Assembly: GCA_026400395.1 (NCBI GenBank)
Contig: JAPLPD010000105.1
Coordinates: forward strand, 1-38,396
Direction of reading: 5' to 3'
Source: Alphaproteobacteria bacterium
GTDB taxonomy: Bacteria; Pseudomonadota; Alphaproteobacteria; Rhizobiales; Xanthobacteraceae
Length of the DNA: 38,396 nt
In this document: positions 26,600 to 38,374 of the stretch, piece by piece
Position numbering within the stretch: position 1 is the first letter of the stretch
How the letters are laid out: each line of letters opens with the position of its first letter
The notes under the pieces: generated by a model
What the model was told of the DNA's origin: nothing
The model's database searches: none
The model's input: only the letters and a program-made list of their open reading frames with translations
Position numbers and translations under genes: made by a program

Positions 26600-27351
26600 C
26601 GCACGATCGTTAACAGCCGGCTCCAACGAACCGAGAACGGCCAGCGCCAGATCTCCCACGCACGCTCGCCCTCGTGAACCGAGAAGAAGATCAGTTGCGC
26701 GCGGCCGACGATGTTTTCAAACGGCACGAAGCCGACTTGCGGGAAACGGCTGTCCGTCGAGTTGTGGCGGTTGTCGCCCATCATGAAGTAGTTGTCGGCC
26801 GGAACTTTATAGACTTCGGTGTTGTCGGCCTGCAGATTCCACGGCAGATCGAGCGTGGTGTAGCTCACGCCGTTCGGCAGCGTCTCTTTCCAGCGCCGCA
26901 CCTTGGTCGAACGGCCGCCCTCCTCCTCGTCGATGAAATCCTCGATGCGCTCGCGCGGCACCGGCTTGCCGTTGATGTTGAGGATGCCTTCGATCATCTG
27001 GATCGAGTCGCCGGGCAGCCCGATGACGCGCTTGATGTAGTCGGTCGAGTCTTCCTTCGGCAGGCGGAACACGACGATATCGCCGCGATCGGGCTTGGCG
27101 AAATCGCCGATCCGCCCGGAGAACAGGTTCGGCGACAACGGCAGCGAGAAATGGCTGTAGCCGTAGGAGTACTTCGACACGAACAGATAATCGCCGACAA
27201 GCAGCGTCGCCTTCATCGAGCCGGACGGGATGTTGAACGGCTGGAACAGGAAGGTGCGGATCACCAGCGCGATGATGCCCGCGTGGACCAGCAGCCGAAT
27301 GAATTCGCCGACGCCGCCCTCTTTGCCCTTTGCACCGCTCGTCACGCTCAT
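26596..27351 (-). CDS. lepB: Signal peptidase I
   Basis: Inner-membrane peptidase that removes Sec and Tat signal peptides. The 251-residue protein has one N-terminal membrane helix (LLVHAGIIALVIRTFLF) and a periplasmic catalytic domain with the Ser/Lys dyad S45 (NIPSGSMKATL) and K107 (DYIKRVIGLPGD), and the later GDNRHNSTDSR motif. I chose the ATG at 27351 with GAGAGG just upstream; a longer frame is open but unsupported. It is first in the lepB-rnc-era-recO group. The 230 bases before it, up to acpS, hold an AT-richer patch but no clear promoter or terminator. Confidence 0.95.
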   Translation of the reverse strand: MSVTSGAKGKEGGVGEFIRLLVHAGIIALVIRTFLFQPFNIPSGSMKATLLVGDYLFVSKYSYGYSHFSLPLSPNLFSGRIGDFAKPDRGDIVVFRLPKEDSTDYIKRVIGLPGDSIQMIEGILNINGKPVPRERIEDFIDEEEGGRSTKVRRWKETLPNGVSYTTLDLPWNLQADNTEVYKVPADNYFMMGDNRHNSTDSRFPQVGFVPFENIVGRAQLIFFSVHEGERAWEIWRWPFSVRWSRLLTIVR

Positions 27352-27581
27352 AGGCCTCTCGTCCCTGGCAGCCCCGAAAGCCTTATAGCGGCTGGGACGG
27401 CCACGCGCAATCAAGCGCCCCGGCGACGCCTCGGCCGCGGCAGCATTAATTTTCGTCCATCATATCAGTACGTTATTCGATCCGAGGGAAGCCGGCAAAG
27501 TCCTCGAAAAAGGACCGGCCAGCGTGGTTGCCGGGCATATCTAGGGACGATTTCCGGCCTCGCCAGCGGGTTTGCAACCAC

Positions 27582-28052
27582 TCAGACGCGGCGGCGACCC
27601 GGACGCTTGGGCGATTTCGCTTTGCCCTTAACGGCGGCGCGTTTTGCCGGCTTTGGCGCCGGCACCGCCGAGATGACGACGAATGCCACCGCCATCGGCC
27701 CTTCGTCAGTAATGGTGAGGTCGATCTGCGCTTGATGGCCCTTCGGCGTCATCGCATCCAGCCGCTTCCGCGCCCCGCCGGTCAGCGCCATGGTAGGCCG
27801 TCCCGAGGGCATGTTGACCACGCCCATGTCGCGCCACCACACGCCGTGGCGGATGCCGGTGCCGAGCGCCTTGGAGCACGCCTCCTTCGCGGCGAAGCGC
27901 TTTGCGTAGGTCTCGGCACGGTTCTTGCGGCGATCCGCCTTGGCGCGCTCGGTGTCGGTGAAGATGCGCGCGAGAAAGCGCTCGCCGTGCCGCTCGATCA
28001 CCTTGGCGATACGACGGGCGTCGGTGATGTCGGAGCCCAGGCCCAGGATCAT
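27582..28052 (-). CDS. acpS: Holo-[acyl-carrier-protein] synthase
   Basis: Transfers the 4'-phosphopantetheine group from CoA to acyl carrier proteins. The 156-residue protein has [12 protein letters not shown] (D8) and [13 protein letters not shown] (E57), the Mg-binding residues of the AcpS family. The final 25 residues are a Lys/Arg/Pro-rich basic tail, longer than in E. coli AcpS (126 residues). The start overlaps the stop of pdxJ (ATGA, 28049-28052), so the two are translationally coupled. Confidence 0.94.
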   Translation of the reverse strand: MILGLGSDITDARRIAKVIERHGERFLARIFTDTERAKADRRKNRAETYAKRFAAKEACSKALGTGIRHGVWWRDMGVVNMPSGRPTMALTGGARKRLDAMTPKGHQAQIDLTITDEGPMAVAFVVISAVPAPKPAKRAAVKGKAKSPKRPGRRRV

Positions 28053-28810
28053 GCGGACCCGGCCGCCTTGGCGCGGCCCCGATCCATCGCCGCGCGCATC
28101 ATTTTGATCGACGCGGCGAAACCGGTGAACACCGCCTCGCCGACCAGGAAATGCCCGATGTTGAGTTCGGCGATCTCGGGCAACGCCGCGATGATCTCGG
28201 CGCTGGCGAAATCGAGGCCGTGGCCGGCGTGCACCTCAAGGCCAAGACTTCGCGCGAACGTCACGCCGTCGCAGATGCGCCGCCATTCGCTTTCGGCCGC
28301 CGTCTTGTCGCCATCGAACAGCGCGTGGCACCACGCGCCGGTGTGAATCTCGATCACCGGGCTGCCGAGCGCCGCGGCGGTCTCGATCTGCTTTGGATCG
28401 GCGGCGATAAACAGCGAGACGCGGATGTTGGCCGCGCGCAGCGCCGCGATCCGCGGACCCAATTCGTTGCGCTGACCGGCGGCGTCGAGGCCCCCCTCGG
28501 TGGTACGCTCGGCGCGCCGCTCGGGCACAAGGCACGCGGCGTGCGGCCTGGTCCGCACCGCGATTTCGACCATCTCCGCAGTGGCGGCCATCTCCAGATT
28601 GAGAGGCTTGGCGATGCCCGATTTCAGCCGCGCGATGTCATCGTCGCTGATGTGGCGGCGGTCTTCGCGCAGATGCGCGGTAATGCCGTCGGCGCCGGCC
28701 TCGATCGCGAGCATCGCCGCGCGCACTGGATCGGGATGCCGCCCGCCGCGCGCGTTGCGGATGGTCGCGACGTGATCGATGTTGACGCCGAGGCGCAGAT
28801 GCGATGCCAC
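28049..28810 (-). CDS. pdxJ: Pyridoxine 5'-phosphate synthase
   Basis: Final ring-closing step of the DXP-dependent vitamin B6 pathway, joining 3-amino-1-hydroxyacetone phosphate and 1-deoxyxylulose 5-phosphate. The 253-residue TIM barrel has [17 protein letters not shown] (8-24), [17 protein letters not shown] (38-54), and [13 protein letters not shown] and [11 protein letters not shown] further on. All are family hallmarks and the protein is of normal length. It lies between acpS (four-base overlap) and rsh, four bases after the rsh stop. Confidence 0.96.
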   Translation of the reverse strand: MASHLRLGVNIDHVATIRNARGGRHPDPVRAAMLAIEAGADGITAHLREDRRHISDDDIARLKSGIAKPLNLEMAATAEMVEIAVRTRPHAACLVPERRAERTTEGGLDAAGQRNELGPRIAALRAANIRVSLFIAADPKQIETAAALGSPVIEIHTGAWCHALFDGDKTAAESEWRRICDGVTFARSLGLEVHAGHGLDFASAEIIAALPEIAELNIGHFLVGEAVFTGFAASIKMMRAAMDRGRAKAAGSA

Positions 28811-28814
28811 CGTT

Positions 28815-31145
28815 CTATCCCGTCACACGGTCCGCCGCCGACACCACCTTCTTGGCGCGGAGCTGCGCGATGATGGCGTTGAGATGCTTGAGGTCATAGA
28901 CCTCAAGATCGATCGTGCAGTCGGTGAAGTCCGGCGAGCGCCGCTTCATGCTGATGTTGTCGATGTTGCCATCGTTCTCCGCGATCACCTGCGCGATCTG
29001 CGCCAGCGTGCCCGGCTCGTTGACCGACTGGACCGCGATCCGCGCCGGAAAACGCTCCGGCGTCCGCTCGTCCATGTCCCAGCGCACGTCGAGCCATCGC
29101 TCCGGAGTCTCCTCGAAATCCTTCAGGGTCGGCGATTGAATCGGGTAGATCGTGATGCCCTCGCCCGGCGCGAGAATGCCGACGATACGGTCGCCCGGCA
29201 CCGCGCCGCCGTTCGGCGCAAAGCGCACCGGCAGGTCGGAATTGATGCCGCGGATCGGGATCGACGTCGACTGCTCGGCCTCCGGCACCTTGAATATCAC
29301 CGCCTTGCCCTTCTTCAGACCGAACCAGCCGCTCTCCGACTTCGGCGGCGGCACCGACGCGATGCGTTCCTCCTTGTAGTCGGGGTACATGGCGCGCGCC
29401 ACGTCCGAGGGGCGCATCTCGCCGCGGCCGACTGCGGAGAACACGTCGTCAATCGAGGCCCGCGCAACCCGTGGCAGTGCACCGATCAGTTTCTCGTCGG
29501 AATATTCGCGCTTGGCGCGCTGGCACAGACGCTCGACGATGCGCCGGCCCAGCGCTGCGTACTGCGTGCGAACGGCGTTGCGCGTGGCGCGGCGGATCGC
29601 CAGCCGCGCCTTGCCTGTAACCACGATGCCCTCCCACGCCGAAGGCGGCGCGGCCTGCGCCTTGGAGGTGATGATCACAACCTCGTCGCCGTTTCTGAGT
29701 TCGGACACCAGCGGCGAAATCTGGCCGTTGATCTTGCAGCCGACCGCGTGATTGCCGACGTCGGTGTGGACCGCATAGGCGAAATCGATCGGCGTGGCCG
29801 CGCGCGGAAGAGCAATCAGCTTGCCCTTCGGGGTGAAGCAGAAAACCTGATCGTGGAACAGTTCGAGCTTGGTGTGCTCAAGGAACTCTTCCGGGTTCGA
29901 CCCTTCCGCCAGCAGCTCGATGGTGCGGCGGAGCCAGGCGTAGGCATTGGACTCCCGCGACAGCAATTCGGTCGGCGAGGTCACCGTGTCCTTGTAGAGC
30001 GCGTGCGCGGCAATGCCGTATTCGGCGATCTCGTGCATGTCCTCGGTACGGATCTGCAGCTCGACGCGCTGGTTGCCGGGGCCGATCACGGTGGTGTGCA
30101 GAGAACGGTAGTCATTCTGCTTCGGGGTCGAGACGTAGTCCTTGAAGCGGCCCGGGACCATCGGCCAGGTGGTGTGCACGATGCCGAGCGCGCGATAGAC
30201 CTCGCGGATGGTCTTGACGACGACGCGGAAGCCGAAAATGTCGGACAATTGCTCGAAGCCGACGGACTTGCGCTCCATCTTGCGCCAGATCGAATAGGCG
30301 CGCTTGCGCCGGCCGGTCACGATCGCGGTGGTGCCGGATTCGGCGAGCTTGCGCGTGAGTTGCTGCTCGATGGTGGTGATCAAATGGCTGTGCCGGTCGG
30401 CCAGCTCATTGAGGCGCTCGCTGACGAGCTTGTTGGGCTCGGGATAGAGCTGACGGAATGCCAGGTCCTCCAGTTCCTCACGCAGGCTGTGCATGCCCAT
30501 GCGCCCGGCCAGAGGCGCGTAGATGTCGAGCGTCTCCTGGGAGATGCGCTTTCGCCCCTCCTCCGGCATGTGCTGCAGCGTGCGCATGTTGTGCAGCCGG
30601 TCGGCGAGCTTGACCAGCAGCACGCGCACGTCGTCGGCGATCGCCAGCAGGAGCTTGCGCAGGTTCTCAGCCTGCTTGGCCTCGCGGGAGACCAGATCCA
30701 GCCGTTTCAGCTTGGTCAGGCCCTCGACCAGATGGCCGATGTCCGGACCGAAAATCTGGTCGATCTCAGCGCGGGTGGTCGGGGTGTCCTCGATGGTGTC
30801 GTGCAGCAGCGCCGCCGCGATGGTGGCGTCGTCGAGCTTGAGGTCGGTCAGGATCGCTGCGACCTCGAGCGGGTGGGAGAAGTAGGGGTCGCCCGAGGCG
30901 CGCTTCTGCTCACCATGCGCCTTCATGGCATAAACGTAGGCACGGTTGAGCAGCGCTTCGTCGGTGTCGGGGTTATAGTGGCGGACCCGCTCGATCAGAT
31001 CGTATTGCCGCATCATCGCGGCGGGCTTTTGGGTTTTTTCAGTCCTGGCAGCGGCTTGCGCGGCAACCTTCAAGCCGAGTTCGACCGTTTCCCGGGCTCT
31101 GGCCGGGTTCTGCATCCGCGGCAGATCGGTCTTCGTACGGACCAT
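28815..31145 (-). CDS. rsh: Bifunctional (p)ppGpp synthetase/hydrolase (RelA/SpoT homologue)
   Basis: Makes and degrades the stringent-response alarmone. From the ATG at 31145 it has 776 residues. The HD hydrolase domain has YFSHPLEVA and LLHDTIEDT (H115/D116); the synthetase domain has [20 protein letters not shown] and [21 protein letters not shown] near residues 333-336 is the charge motif of dual-function enzymes, rather than the ExDD of RelA-only proteins. A TGS domain (about 405-470) and a C-terminal ACT domain (about 695-776) follow. The first 43 residues are not conserved in my recollection, and an ATG at 31016 ([10 protein letters not shown]) is a plausible true start; neither has a good ribosome-binding site. 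Confidence 0.93.
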   Translation of the reverse strand: MVRTKTDLPRMQNPARARETVELGLKVAAQAAARTEKTQKPAAMMRQYDLIERVRHYNPDTDEALLNRAYVYAMKAHGEQKRASGDPYFSHPLEVAAILTDLKLDDATIAAALLHDTIEDTPTTRAEIDQIFGPDIGHLVEGLTKLKRLDLVSREAKQAENLRKLLLAIADDVRVLLVKLADRLHNMRTLQHMPEEGRKRISQETLDIYAPLAGRMGMHSLREELEDLAFRQLYPEPNKLVSERLNELADRHSHLITTIEQQLTRKLAESGTTAIVTGRRKRAYSIWRKMERKSVGFEQLSDIFGFRVVVKTIREVYRALGIVHTTWPMVPGRFKDYVSTPKQNDYRSLHTTVIGPGNQRVELQIRTEDMHEIAEYGIAAHALYKDTVTSPTELLSRESNAYAWLRRTIELLAEGSNPEEFLEHTKLELFHDQVFCFTPKGKLIALPRAATPIDFAYAVHTDVGNHAVGCKINGQISPLVSELRNGDEVVIITSKAQAAPPSAWEGIVVTGKARLAIRRATRNAVRTQYAALGRRIVERLCQRAKREYSDEKLIGALPRVARASIDDVFSAVGRGEMRPSDVARAMYPDYKEERIASVPPPKSESGWFGLKKGKAVIFKVPEAEQSTSIPIRGINSDLPVRFAPNGGAVPGDRIVGILAPGEGITIYPIQSPTLKDFEETPERWLDVRWDMDERTPERFPARIAVQSVNEPGTLAQIAQVIAENDGNIDNISMKRRSPDFTDCTIDLEVYDLKHLNAIIAQLRAKKVVSAADRVTG

Positions 31146-31277
31146 GGCGCGACCGCGGCCGCCGGCAGCTGGAACTTTCGTGCTGGGACGTGCCCCGGCG
31201 GCCTTCCCACCCTGAAGATATCACGAGGATTCGACGGCTTCGCAAGGCCGCAGCCTTAATGCAGTTCATGAAATGCG

Positions 31278-31305
31278 AACGGCCCGCCTTTTGGGGCGGG
31301 CCGTT
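31278..31305 (-). terminator. Rho-independent-type terminator after rpoZ
   Basis: aacggcccgcc (31278-31288) and ggcgggccgtt (31295-31305) form a perfect eleven-pair stem with a six-base loop, starting about 20 bases beyond the rpoZ stop. The bases after the stem on the minus strand are T-containing (ttcgcatttc) but not a pure run. It separates rpoZ from rsh, which may therefore have its own promoter in 31146-31277. Confidence 0.75.
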
Positions 31306-31324
31306 GGAAATCAATAAGTGGCGC

Positions 31325-31723
31325 TTATTCCACGTCGTCGGGTTCCGGCTGTTCCTCGGGAGGAGCCAGACCTTCCAGGCCCTTGAGCAACTCTTCTTCA
31401 CTCATGTGCTCGGCGGTCACCTGGGTGTCGTCGGAATCGACCGATCCACCACCGCCGGCGATCAGCGGCATATCGTCGGACTCGGGCTCATCGACCTCGA
31501 CATATTTTTGCAGCGAATGGATCAGGTCTTCCTTCAGATCCTCCGGCGAAACGGTCTTTTCGGCGATCTCGCGCAGCGACACGACCGGGTTCTTGTCGTT
31601 ATCGCGATCGAGCGTGATCTGGGACCCCGACGAGATCATCCGCGCGCGATGGCTTGCGAGCAGCACGAGATCGAAACGGTTCTCAACCTTATCGATGCAG
31701 TCTTCGACGGTGACACGGGCCAT
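31325..31723 (-). CDS. rpoZ: DNA-directed RNA polymerase omega subunit
   Basis: Small subunit that helps assemble RNA polymerase. The 132-residue protein begins [20 protein letters not shown], the omega signature, followed by [20 protein letters not shown] and [14 protein letters not shown]. The C-terminal half is an acidic, Gly/Glu-rich extension longer than in E. coli (91 residues), as in other alphaproteobacteria. I chose the ATG at 31723, with AGGAG about eleven bases upstream; an upstream in-frame start adds 23 residues without support. It is followed by a hairpin terminator and rsh. Confidence 0.95.
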   Translation of the reverse strand: MARVTVEDCIDKVENRFDLVLLASHRARMISSGSQITLDRDNDKNPVVSLREIAEKTVSPEDLKEDLIHSLQKYVEVDEPESDDMPLIAGGGGSVDSDDTQVTAEHMSEEELLKGLEGLAPPEEQPEPDDVE

Positions 31724-32061
31724 GGGCTCGGGTGCTCCTACAACGTGGCGTTGTCCTGAAATGGTTGCGTTTAGGTAGCCTCCTGCGACCAAAAGCGCAA
31801 GTCCGCAGGCTCAGTCCGCAGGCTCAGTCCGCAGGCTCGGCTTGCCCTCTACAACGAGCTTTGTTAGGCAACGCAGGAACGAACGTATGCCGGAATTGTT
31901 ATTTTTTGCGGGCAGATTTGAAGGTTGGGATGCACGCGGCCATATTTTACGCGACATCTTGCTGATCGGGTCCTGACAACGACGGTTAAAGACCAACCCT
32001 GCCGGCTTTTGAGCCGGGCACCGCCTATCCAGCGGCGAAGCCCATTTGCGAGCGAGGAACC
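31724..32061. other. Intergenic region between divergent rpoZ and NYN-domain gene
   Basis: This 338-base gap must hold the promoters of two divergent genes. It contains the inverted repeat acaacg-tgg-cgttgt (31740-31754) upstream of rpoZ, a 13-bp tandem repeat (31800-31838), an AT-richer patch (about 31896-31955) likely to hold promoter elements, and a small ccggct/agccgg hairpin at about 32002-32017 near the NYN-gene start. I could not fix any promoter hexamers. No RNA gene is recognisable. Confidence 0.6.
31800..31838. repeat. Three tandem copies of a 13-bp unit
   Basis: The unit agtccgcaggctc occurs three times in direct succession without mismatch (31800-31812, 31813-31825, 31826-31838), 77-115 bases upstream of the rpoZ ATG. 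The copies are identical, which suggests recent slippage or selection. No spacer separates them, so this is not a CRISPR. Confidence 0.9.
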
Positions 32062-32715
32062 ATGTCCGCCCAAGTCGAAAAAATCGCGCTATTCATCGAC
32101 GGTGCCAATCTCTACGCCACCGCCAAAACATTGGGCTTCGATATCGACTACAAACGACTTTTGCGCGAGTTCCAGTCGCGCGGCAACCTGCTTCGCGCGT
32201 TCTATTACACTGCGGTGATAGAGGATCAGGAGTATTCCTCGATTCGCCCGCTGATCGACTGGCTCGACTACAACGGCTATTCGGTCGTCACCAAGGCGAC
32301 CAAGGAATTCGTTGATCAGACCGGCCGCCGCAAGGTCAAGGGCAATATGGACATCGAACTCGCGGTCGATGCCATGGAACTCGCGCCGCACATCGATCAC
32401 ATGGTCCTGTTTTCGGGCGACGGCGACTTCCGCTCGCTTGTTGAGTCGGTGCAACGCCGCGGCGTGCGCGTCACCGTCGTTTCGACCATTTCGTCGCAGC
32501 CGCCGATGGTCGCCGACGAATTGCGCCGGCAGGCCGACGTTTTCACCGACATCGTCGAGTTGCAGTCCAAGATCGGCCGCGATCCATCCGAGCGGGCGCC
32601 ACGCGATCCATCGCGCGAACCCCGCGAACCACGCCAGCACACCCCGCAATTCCTGCAGCGCGGACCGGCCCCGGCCCGCGCGCCGGCCGGCGCGGACGAC
32701 GAATTCGAGGATTGA
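32062..32715 (+). CDS. NYN-domain (LabA/DUF88-like) protein
   Basis: Predicted PIN-like ribonuclease fold. The 217-residue protein has ALFIDGANLYATAKTLG (D13), GNMDIELAVDAMELA (D97) and VLFSGDGDFRSLVESVQRRG (D120 and D122), the acidic cluster of NYN nucleases. A disordered, Arg/Pro-rich tail (after residue 175) may bind RNA. AGGA precedes the ATG at 32062 by five bases. Related genes next to rpoZ and rsh are common in this order; the target RNA is unknown. Confidence 0.9.
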   Translation: MSAQVEKIALFIDGANLYATAKTLGFDIDYKRLLREFQSRGNLLRAFYYTAVIEDQEYSSIRPLIDWLDYNGYSVVTKATKEFVDQTGRRKVKGNMDIELAVDAMELAPHIDHMVLFSGDGDFRSLVESVQRRGVRVTVVSTISSQPPMVADELRRQADVFTDIVELQSKIGRDPSERAPRDPSREPREPRQHTPQFLQRGPAPARAPAGADDEFED

Positions 32716-32748
32716 TCAGGCGGTTCACCCGCAGCATTATCGCAGCGC

Positions 32749-33396
32749 ATGGCTGCTCCGCCGGCCAAACCCGGCCGCAATTGTCCGCTCTGTCCGAGGC
32801 TCGTGGCTTTCCGTCAGGCATGGCGGGAGCGCGAGCCGTCGTGGTTCAACGCGCCGGTCCCCTCCTTCGGCTCGCTTGATGCGCGGTTGCTGATCGTCGG
32901 CCTGGCCCCCGGCGTACGCGGCGCCAACCGCACCGGGCGGCCGTTCACCGGCGATTTCGCGGGCGATCTGCTCTACGCCACCTTGAAGGAATACGGCTTC
33001 GCCCGCGGCACCTTCGAAGCCCGCATCGACGACACCCTGGAGCTGGTCGATGCCCGCGTCACCAACGGTGTGCGCTGCGTGCCGCCGGAAAACAAACCGA
33101 CCCCGGCCGAGATCAACACCTGCCGCGAGTTCCTCAATCCAACCATCGCGGAAATGCCAAAGCTCAGCACCATCGTCGTGCTCGGCCGCGTCGCCCATGA
33201 GACGACGGTGAAGGCGCTCGGCGCCAAACGCGCGGCGGCGCCGTTCAGTCACGGAGGCCGGGCCGACATCGGCGCGCTCGCGCTGTTCAGCAGCTATCAC
33301 TGCTCGCGCTACAACACTAACACCGGCGTGCTGACGCCGAAGATGTTTCGCGCGGTGTTCGCAGCCGTGCGCCGGCACCTCGACGCGCAGCGCTAG
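32749..33396 (+). CDS. Uracil-DNA glycosylase, family 5 (UDGb) type
   Basis: Removes uracil (and other deaminated bases) from DNA. The 215-residue protein has the family 5 motifs LAPGVRGANRTGRPFTGDF (residues 52-70), NGVRCVPPENKPTP (106-119) and SSYHCSRYNT (181-190). Cysteines C12, C15 (NCPLCPRL), C110 and C125 (INTCREF) are placed as the [4Fe-4S] ligands of this family. The glycosylase is distinct from Ung (family 1). It lies 33 bases after the NYN gene, possibly in one transcript. Confidence 0.92.
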   Translation: MAAPPAKPGRNCPLCPRLVAFRQAWREREPSWFNAPVPSFGSLDARLLIVGLAPGVRGANRTGRPFTGDFAGDLLYATLKEYGFARGTFEARIDDTLELVDARVTNGVRCVPPENKPTPAEINTCREFLNPTIAEMPKLSTIVVLGRVAHETTVKALGAKRAAAPFSHGGRADIGALALFSSYHCSRYNTNTGVLTPKMFRAVFAAVRRHLDAQR

Positions 33397-33504
33397 GCTT
33401 CGGCTAAGGCGATCTCGCTCGGCACTGCAAAATGCCAATAGGGCAAGACGCCGCATTTTTGATTCTGTTAGGATGCGGCAACACTGAATAAACGGGAGGC
33501 CGCG

Positions 33505-34479
33505 ATGATCAGGATTCTGCTTGCAGTGTCGATCTGCCTCGGATGGATGCTGGGCACGGACCCCGCCCCCGCGCAGGACTACCCCAACCGCCCGATCAAG
33601 ATCGTCGTGCCGTTTCCGGCCGGCGGACCGACCGACGGCATGGCCCGCATCATCGCGGACCGGCTCGGCCAGGTGCTCGGCCAGAGCATCGTGATCGAAA
33701 ACCGCGGCGGCGGCGCGGGCGGCAGCAACGGCGCCAAGGTCGTCGCCGCGGCCGATCCCGACGGCTACACCATCCTGCTCACCCCCGGCGGTTCATTGAC
33801 CACCGGCCCCGCGGTGCATCCGAACATCGGCTACGACCCTTTCAAAGTGTTCACGCCGGTCGCCCAGCTCATCGACACGCCGCAGATCATTTCCGCCCAC
33901 GAGAGCCTGCCGGTGAAAACGCTCGCCGATGTCGTGGCCTACGCCAAGGCCAATCCCGGCAAGATCAACTGGGGTTCGCAGGGCTTCGGCGTCGCCCCGC
34001 ATCTGCTGCTGGAGATGTTCAAGGTCGATAACGGCATCAACATCGTGCATGTGCCCTATCGCGGCACGGCGCCGATGCTCGCGGCCATCGTTGCCGGCGA
34101 AATCCAGATGATCGCCGACCCGATGACGACAAGCCTGCCGCACATCCAGTCCGGCAAGCTGCGTGCGCTGGCGGTCGCCGGCGACACCCGCAGCCCGAAG
34201 CTGCCCGACGTACCGACCACCAAGGAGGCCGGTTTTCCGAAACTGAACTCGCCGTTCTGGCTCGGCGTCGTCGCGCCAGCCGGGACCCCGCCGGCCATCG
34301 TCGATAAGCTCAACGCCGCGTTCCGTGAAAGCATGGCGCCGCCGGAAACCCGGGCGCGGCTCGCCACCCTGGGCGCCGATATCCGGATCGATACGCCGGC
34401 GGCATTCGGGAAAATGCTGGCCAACGAGTCCGCTCAGTGGGTCGCGGTCGTCAAGGCGGCCAACATCAAGCCGGAGTGA
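33505..34479 (+). CDS. TctC-type substrate-binding protein
   Basis: Periplasmic binding protein, 324 residues, with a Sec signal peptide ending PAPAQ. The mature start is DYPNRPIKIVVPFPAGGPTD and further on are VIENRGGGAGGSNGAK and ADPDGYTILLTPGG, the usual family marks. GGGAGG lies about six bases before the ATG. It stands alone, 108 bases after the glycosylase gene, with no TctA/TctB nearby. It is the third TctC of this window; the ligand is unknown. Confidence 0.9.
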   Translation: MIRILLAVSICLGWMLGTDPAPAQDYPNRPIKIVVPFPAGGPTDGMARIIADRLGQVLGQSIVIENRGGGAGGSNGAKVVAAADPDGYTILLTPGGSLTTGPAVHPNIGYDPFKVFTPVAQLIDTPQIISAHESLPVKTLADVVAYAKANPGKINWGSQGFGVAPHLLLEMFKVDNGINIVHVPYRGTAPMLAAIVAGEIQMIADPMTTSLPHIQSGKLRALAVAGDTRSPKLPDVPTTKEAGFPKLNSPFWLGVVAPAGTPPAIVDKLNAAFRESMAPPETRARLATLGADIRIDTPAAFGKMLANESAQWVAVVKAANIKPE

Positions 34480-34508
34480 GAGCGTTATTCCCGTCCAAAA
34501 TCAGTGTT

Positions 34509-34631
34509 CGTCATGGCCGGGCGTAGCCGTCTGAAGGACGGCGTCGCTTCGCTCGCCTATGTCGCGGCCATCCACGTCTTACTTCGCGCAAAAGAAAGAC
34601 GTGGATGCCCGGCAAAAGGCCGGGCATGACG
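34509..34631. repeat. Nested palindromic intergenic repeat (REP/BIME-like)
   Basis: A 123-base element between the convergent TctC and gyrA genes. The outer arms are cgtcatggccgggc at 34509 and gccgggcatgacg at 34619-34631. The inner arms catccacgtctt (34569-34580) and aagacgtggatg (34596-34607) pair perfectly over twelve bases. A third hairpin, gccgtc/gacggc, is at 34526-34542. Similar motifs (CGTCATGGCCGGG … CATCCACGTCTT) recur in intergenic regions of Bradyrhizobium-type genomes as I recall. It may also act as a bidirectional terminator. Confidence 0.8.
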
Positions 34632-34666
34632 TGGAGAGGGTGCTGCAAGCAAACTTATAACTGCCC

Positions 34667-37426
<2,760 letters not shown>

Positions 37427-37747
37427 AGGGAAATTCCTGAGCGCTAAATCCTGCGGGATTCTTGTTGGTTAGTTGGTCGGTTCTGTGTCGCCAATCCAGT
37501 GCCGCTGGCTTAACTGATTCATCCCGCCGACACCACCCCTGGACGAGATCGGAACCGGCCTCAATTTACGCTATAAATCAGCAAGTTAGCGCGGGTCCGG
37601 CGGGCTGCGCCGTTGCCGCGGGAATGGCGCCGCCGACGCCACCCGAATCGGCCAAGCGACAGCGTTGGGGCAACGCCGGGGTGCTATGTTGAACCGCGCC
37701 AAACGTTCGCGAGTTAAACCGTTCACACCCGGGCGCCAGGCCGCTGC
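37427..37747. other. Intergenic region between divergent gyrA and marC
   Basis: This 321-base gap must hold the promoters of gyrA (minus) and marC (plus). It contains an AT-rich island at about 37561-37582 (tttacgctataaatca) and a small hairpin aatcc-tgcg-ggatt at about 37447-37460 in the gyrA leader. I could not place -35/-10 pairs with confidence and see no gene in it. Confidence 0.55.
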
Positions 37748-38374
37748 ATGCCGTTTGAATTCCTGATCGCCGCGCTGGTCACGCTGCTGGTGGTGGTCGA
37801 TCCGGTCGGCCTCGTGCCGGCGTTCCTCGCGGTCACCAACGGCTTCTCGGAAAGCCAGCGCCGAAAGACCGCGATACGCGCCTGCCTCATCGCGGGCGCG
37901 ATCCTGATCGGCGCGGCGTTGATTGGCGACTGGCTGCTGCGGCAGCTCGGCATCACCCTGCCCGCGTTCCGGATCGCCGGCGGGCTCCTGCTGTTCGCCG
38001 TCGCCTTCGAGATGGTGCTGGGGCTGCGGCTTGCGCGCGCCACCAAGGACGCCGAGCACGCCATCGAGGAGGACGCCCACGACATCGCAGCGTTTCCGCT
38101 GGCGATCCCGATGATGGCAGGCCCGGGCGCCATCACCGCAGCCATACTGCTGGCCGGTCAGGCGGCGTACCGCCCGCAATGGCTGGCGGTGCTTCTGGCG
38201 GTAGTCGCCGTGGTGATGGCGGCCTGTCTCATGTCATTCTTTGCCGCCGAGCGGATCGGCAAGCTGCTTGGCGTCACCGGCAATGTGGTGCTGTCGCGGC
38301 TGCTCGGCGTGATCCTGGCGGCGCTCGCCGTGCAGTATGTGGTCGATGGCGTGCGCGCCGCGTTCGTCGTCTGA
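37748..38374 (+). CDS. MarC-family integral membrane protein
   Basis: A 208-residue protein with six membrane helices, beginning MPFEFLIAALVTLLVVVDPVG. It shows the MarC/UPF0056 pattern: VVDPVGLVPAFLAVT, the central FRIAGGLLLFAVAFEMVLG, then FPLAIPMMAGPGAITAAILL. The family was once linked to multiple antibiotic resistance, but that role was not upheld, and the function is unknown. The ATG at 37748 has no strong ribosome-binding site. It is divergent from gyrA, a pairing I recall from related genomes, and ends 22 bases before the window edge. Confidence 0.92.
   Translation: MPFEFLIAALVTLLVVVDPVGLVPAFLAVTNGFSESQRRKTAIRACLIAGAILIGAALIGDWLLRQLGITLPAFRIAGGLLLFAVAFEMVLGLRLARATKDAEHAIEEDAHDIAAFPLAIPMMAGPGAITAAILLAGQAAYRPQWLAVLLAVVAVVMAACLMSFFAAERIGKLLGVTGNVVLSRLLGVILAALAVQYVVDGVRAAFVV

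Noticed and set aside
28779-31259. Very long open frame on the plus strand opposite rsh (and a similar one, 34991-37447, opposite gyrA)
   Set aside because: High GC leaves antisense frames of coding genes free of stops. The translations have no recognisable domain, are rich in His, Arg and Asp as mirror frames usually are, and lie fully over well-conserved genes.
31800-31838. Possible CRISPR from regular repeats
   Set aside because: Units are 13 bp, directly adjacent and without spacers.
37586-38179. Minus-strand open frame opposite marC
   Set aside because: The plus-strand frame matches MarC over its full length; the opposite frame has no domain and no ribosome-binding site.
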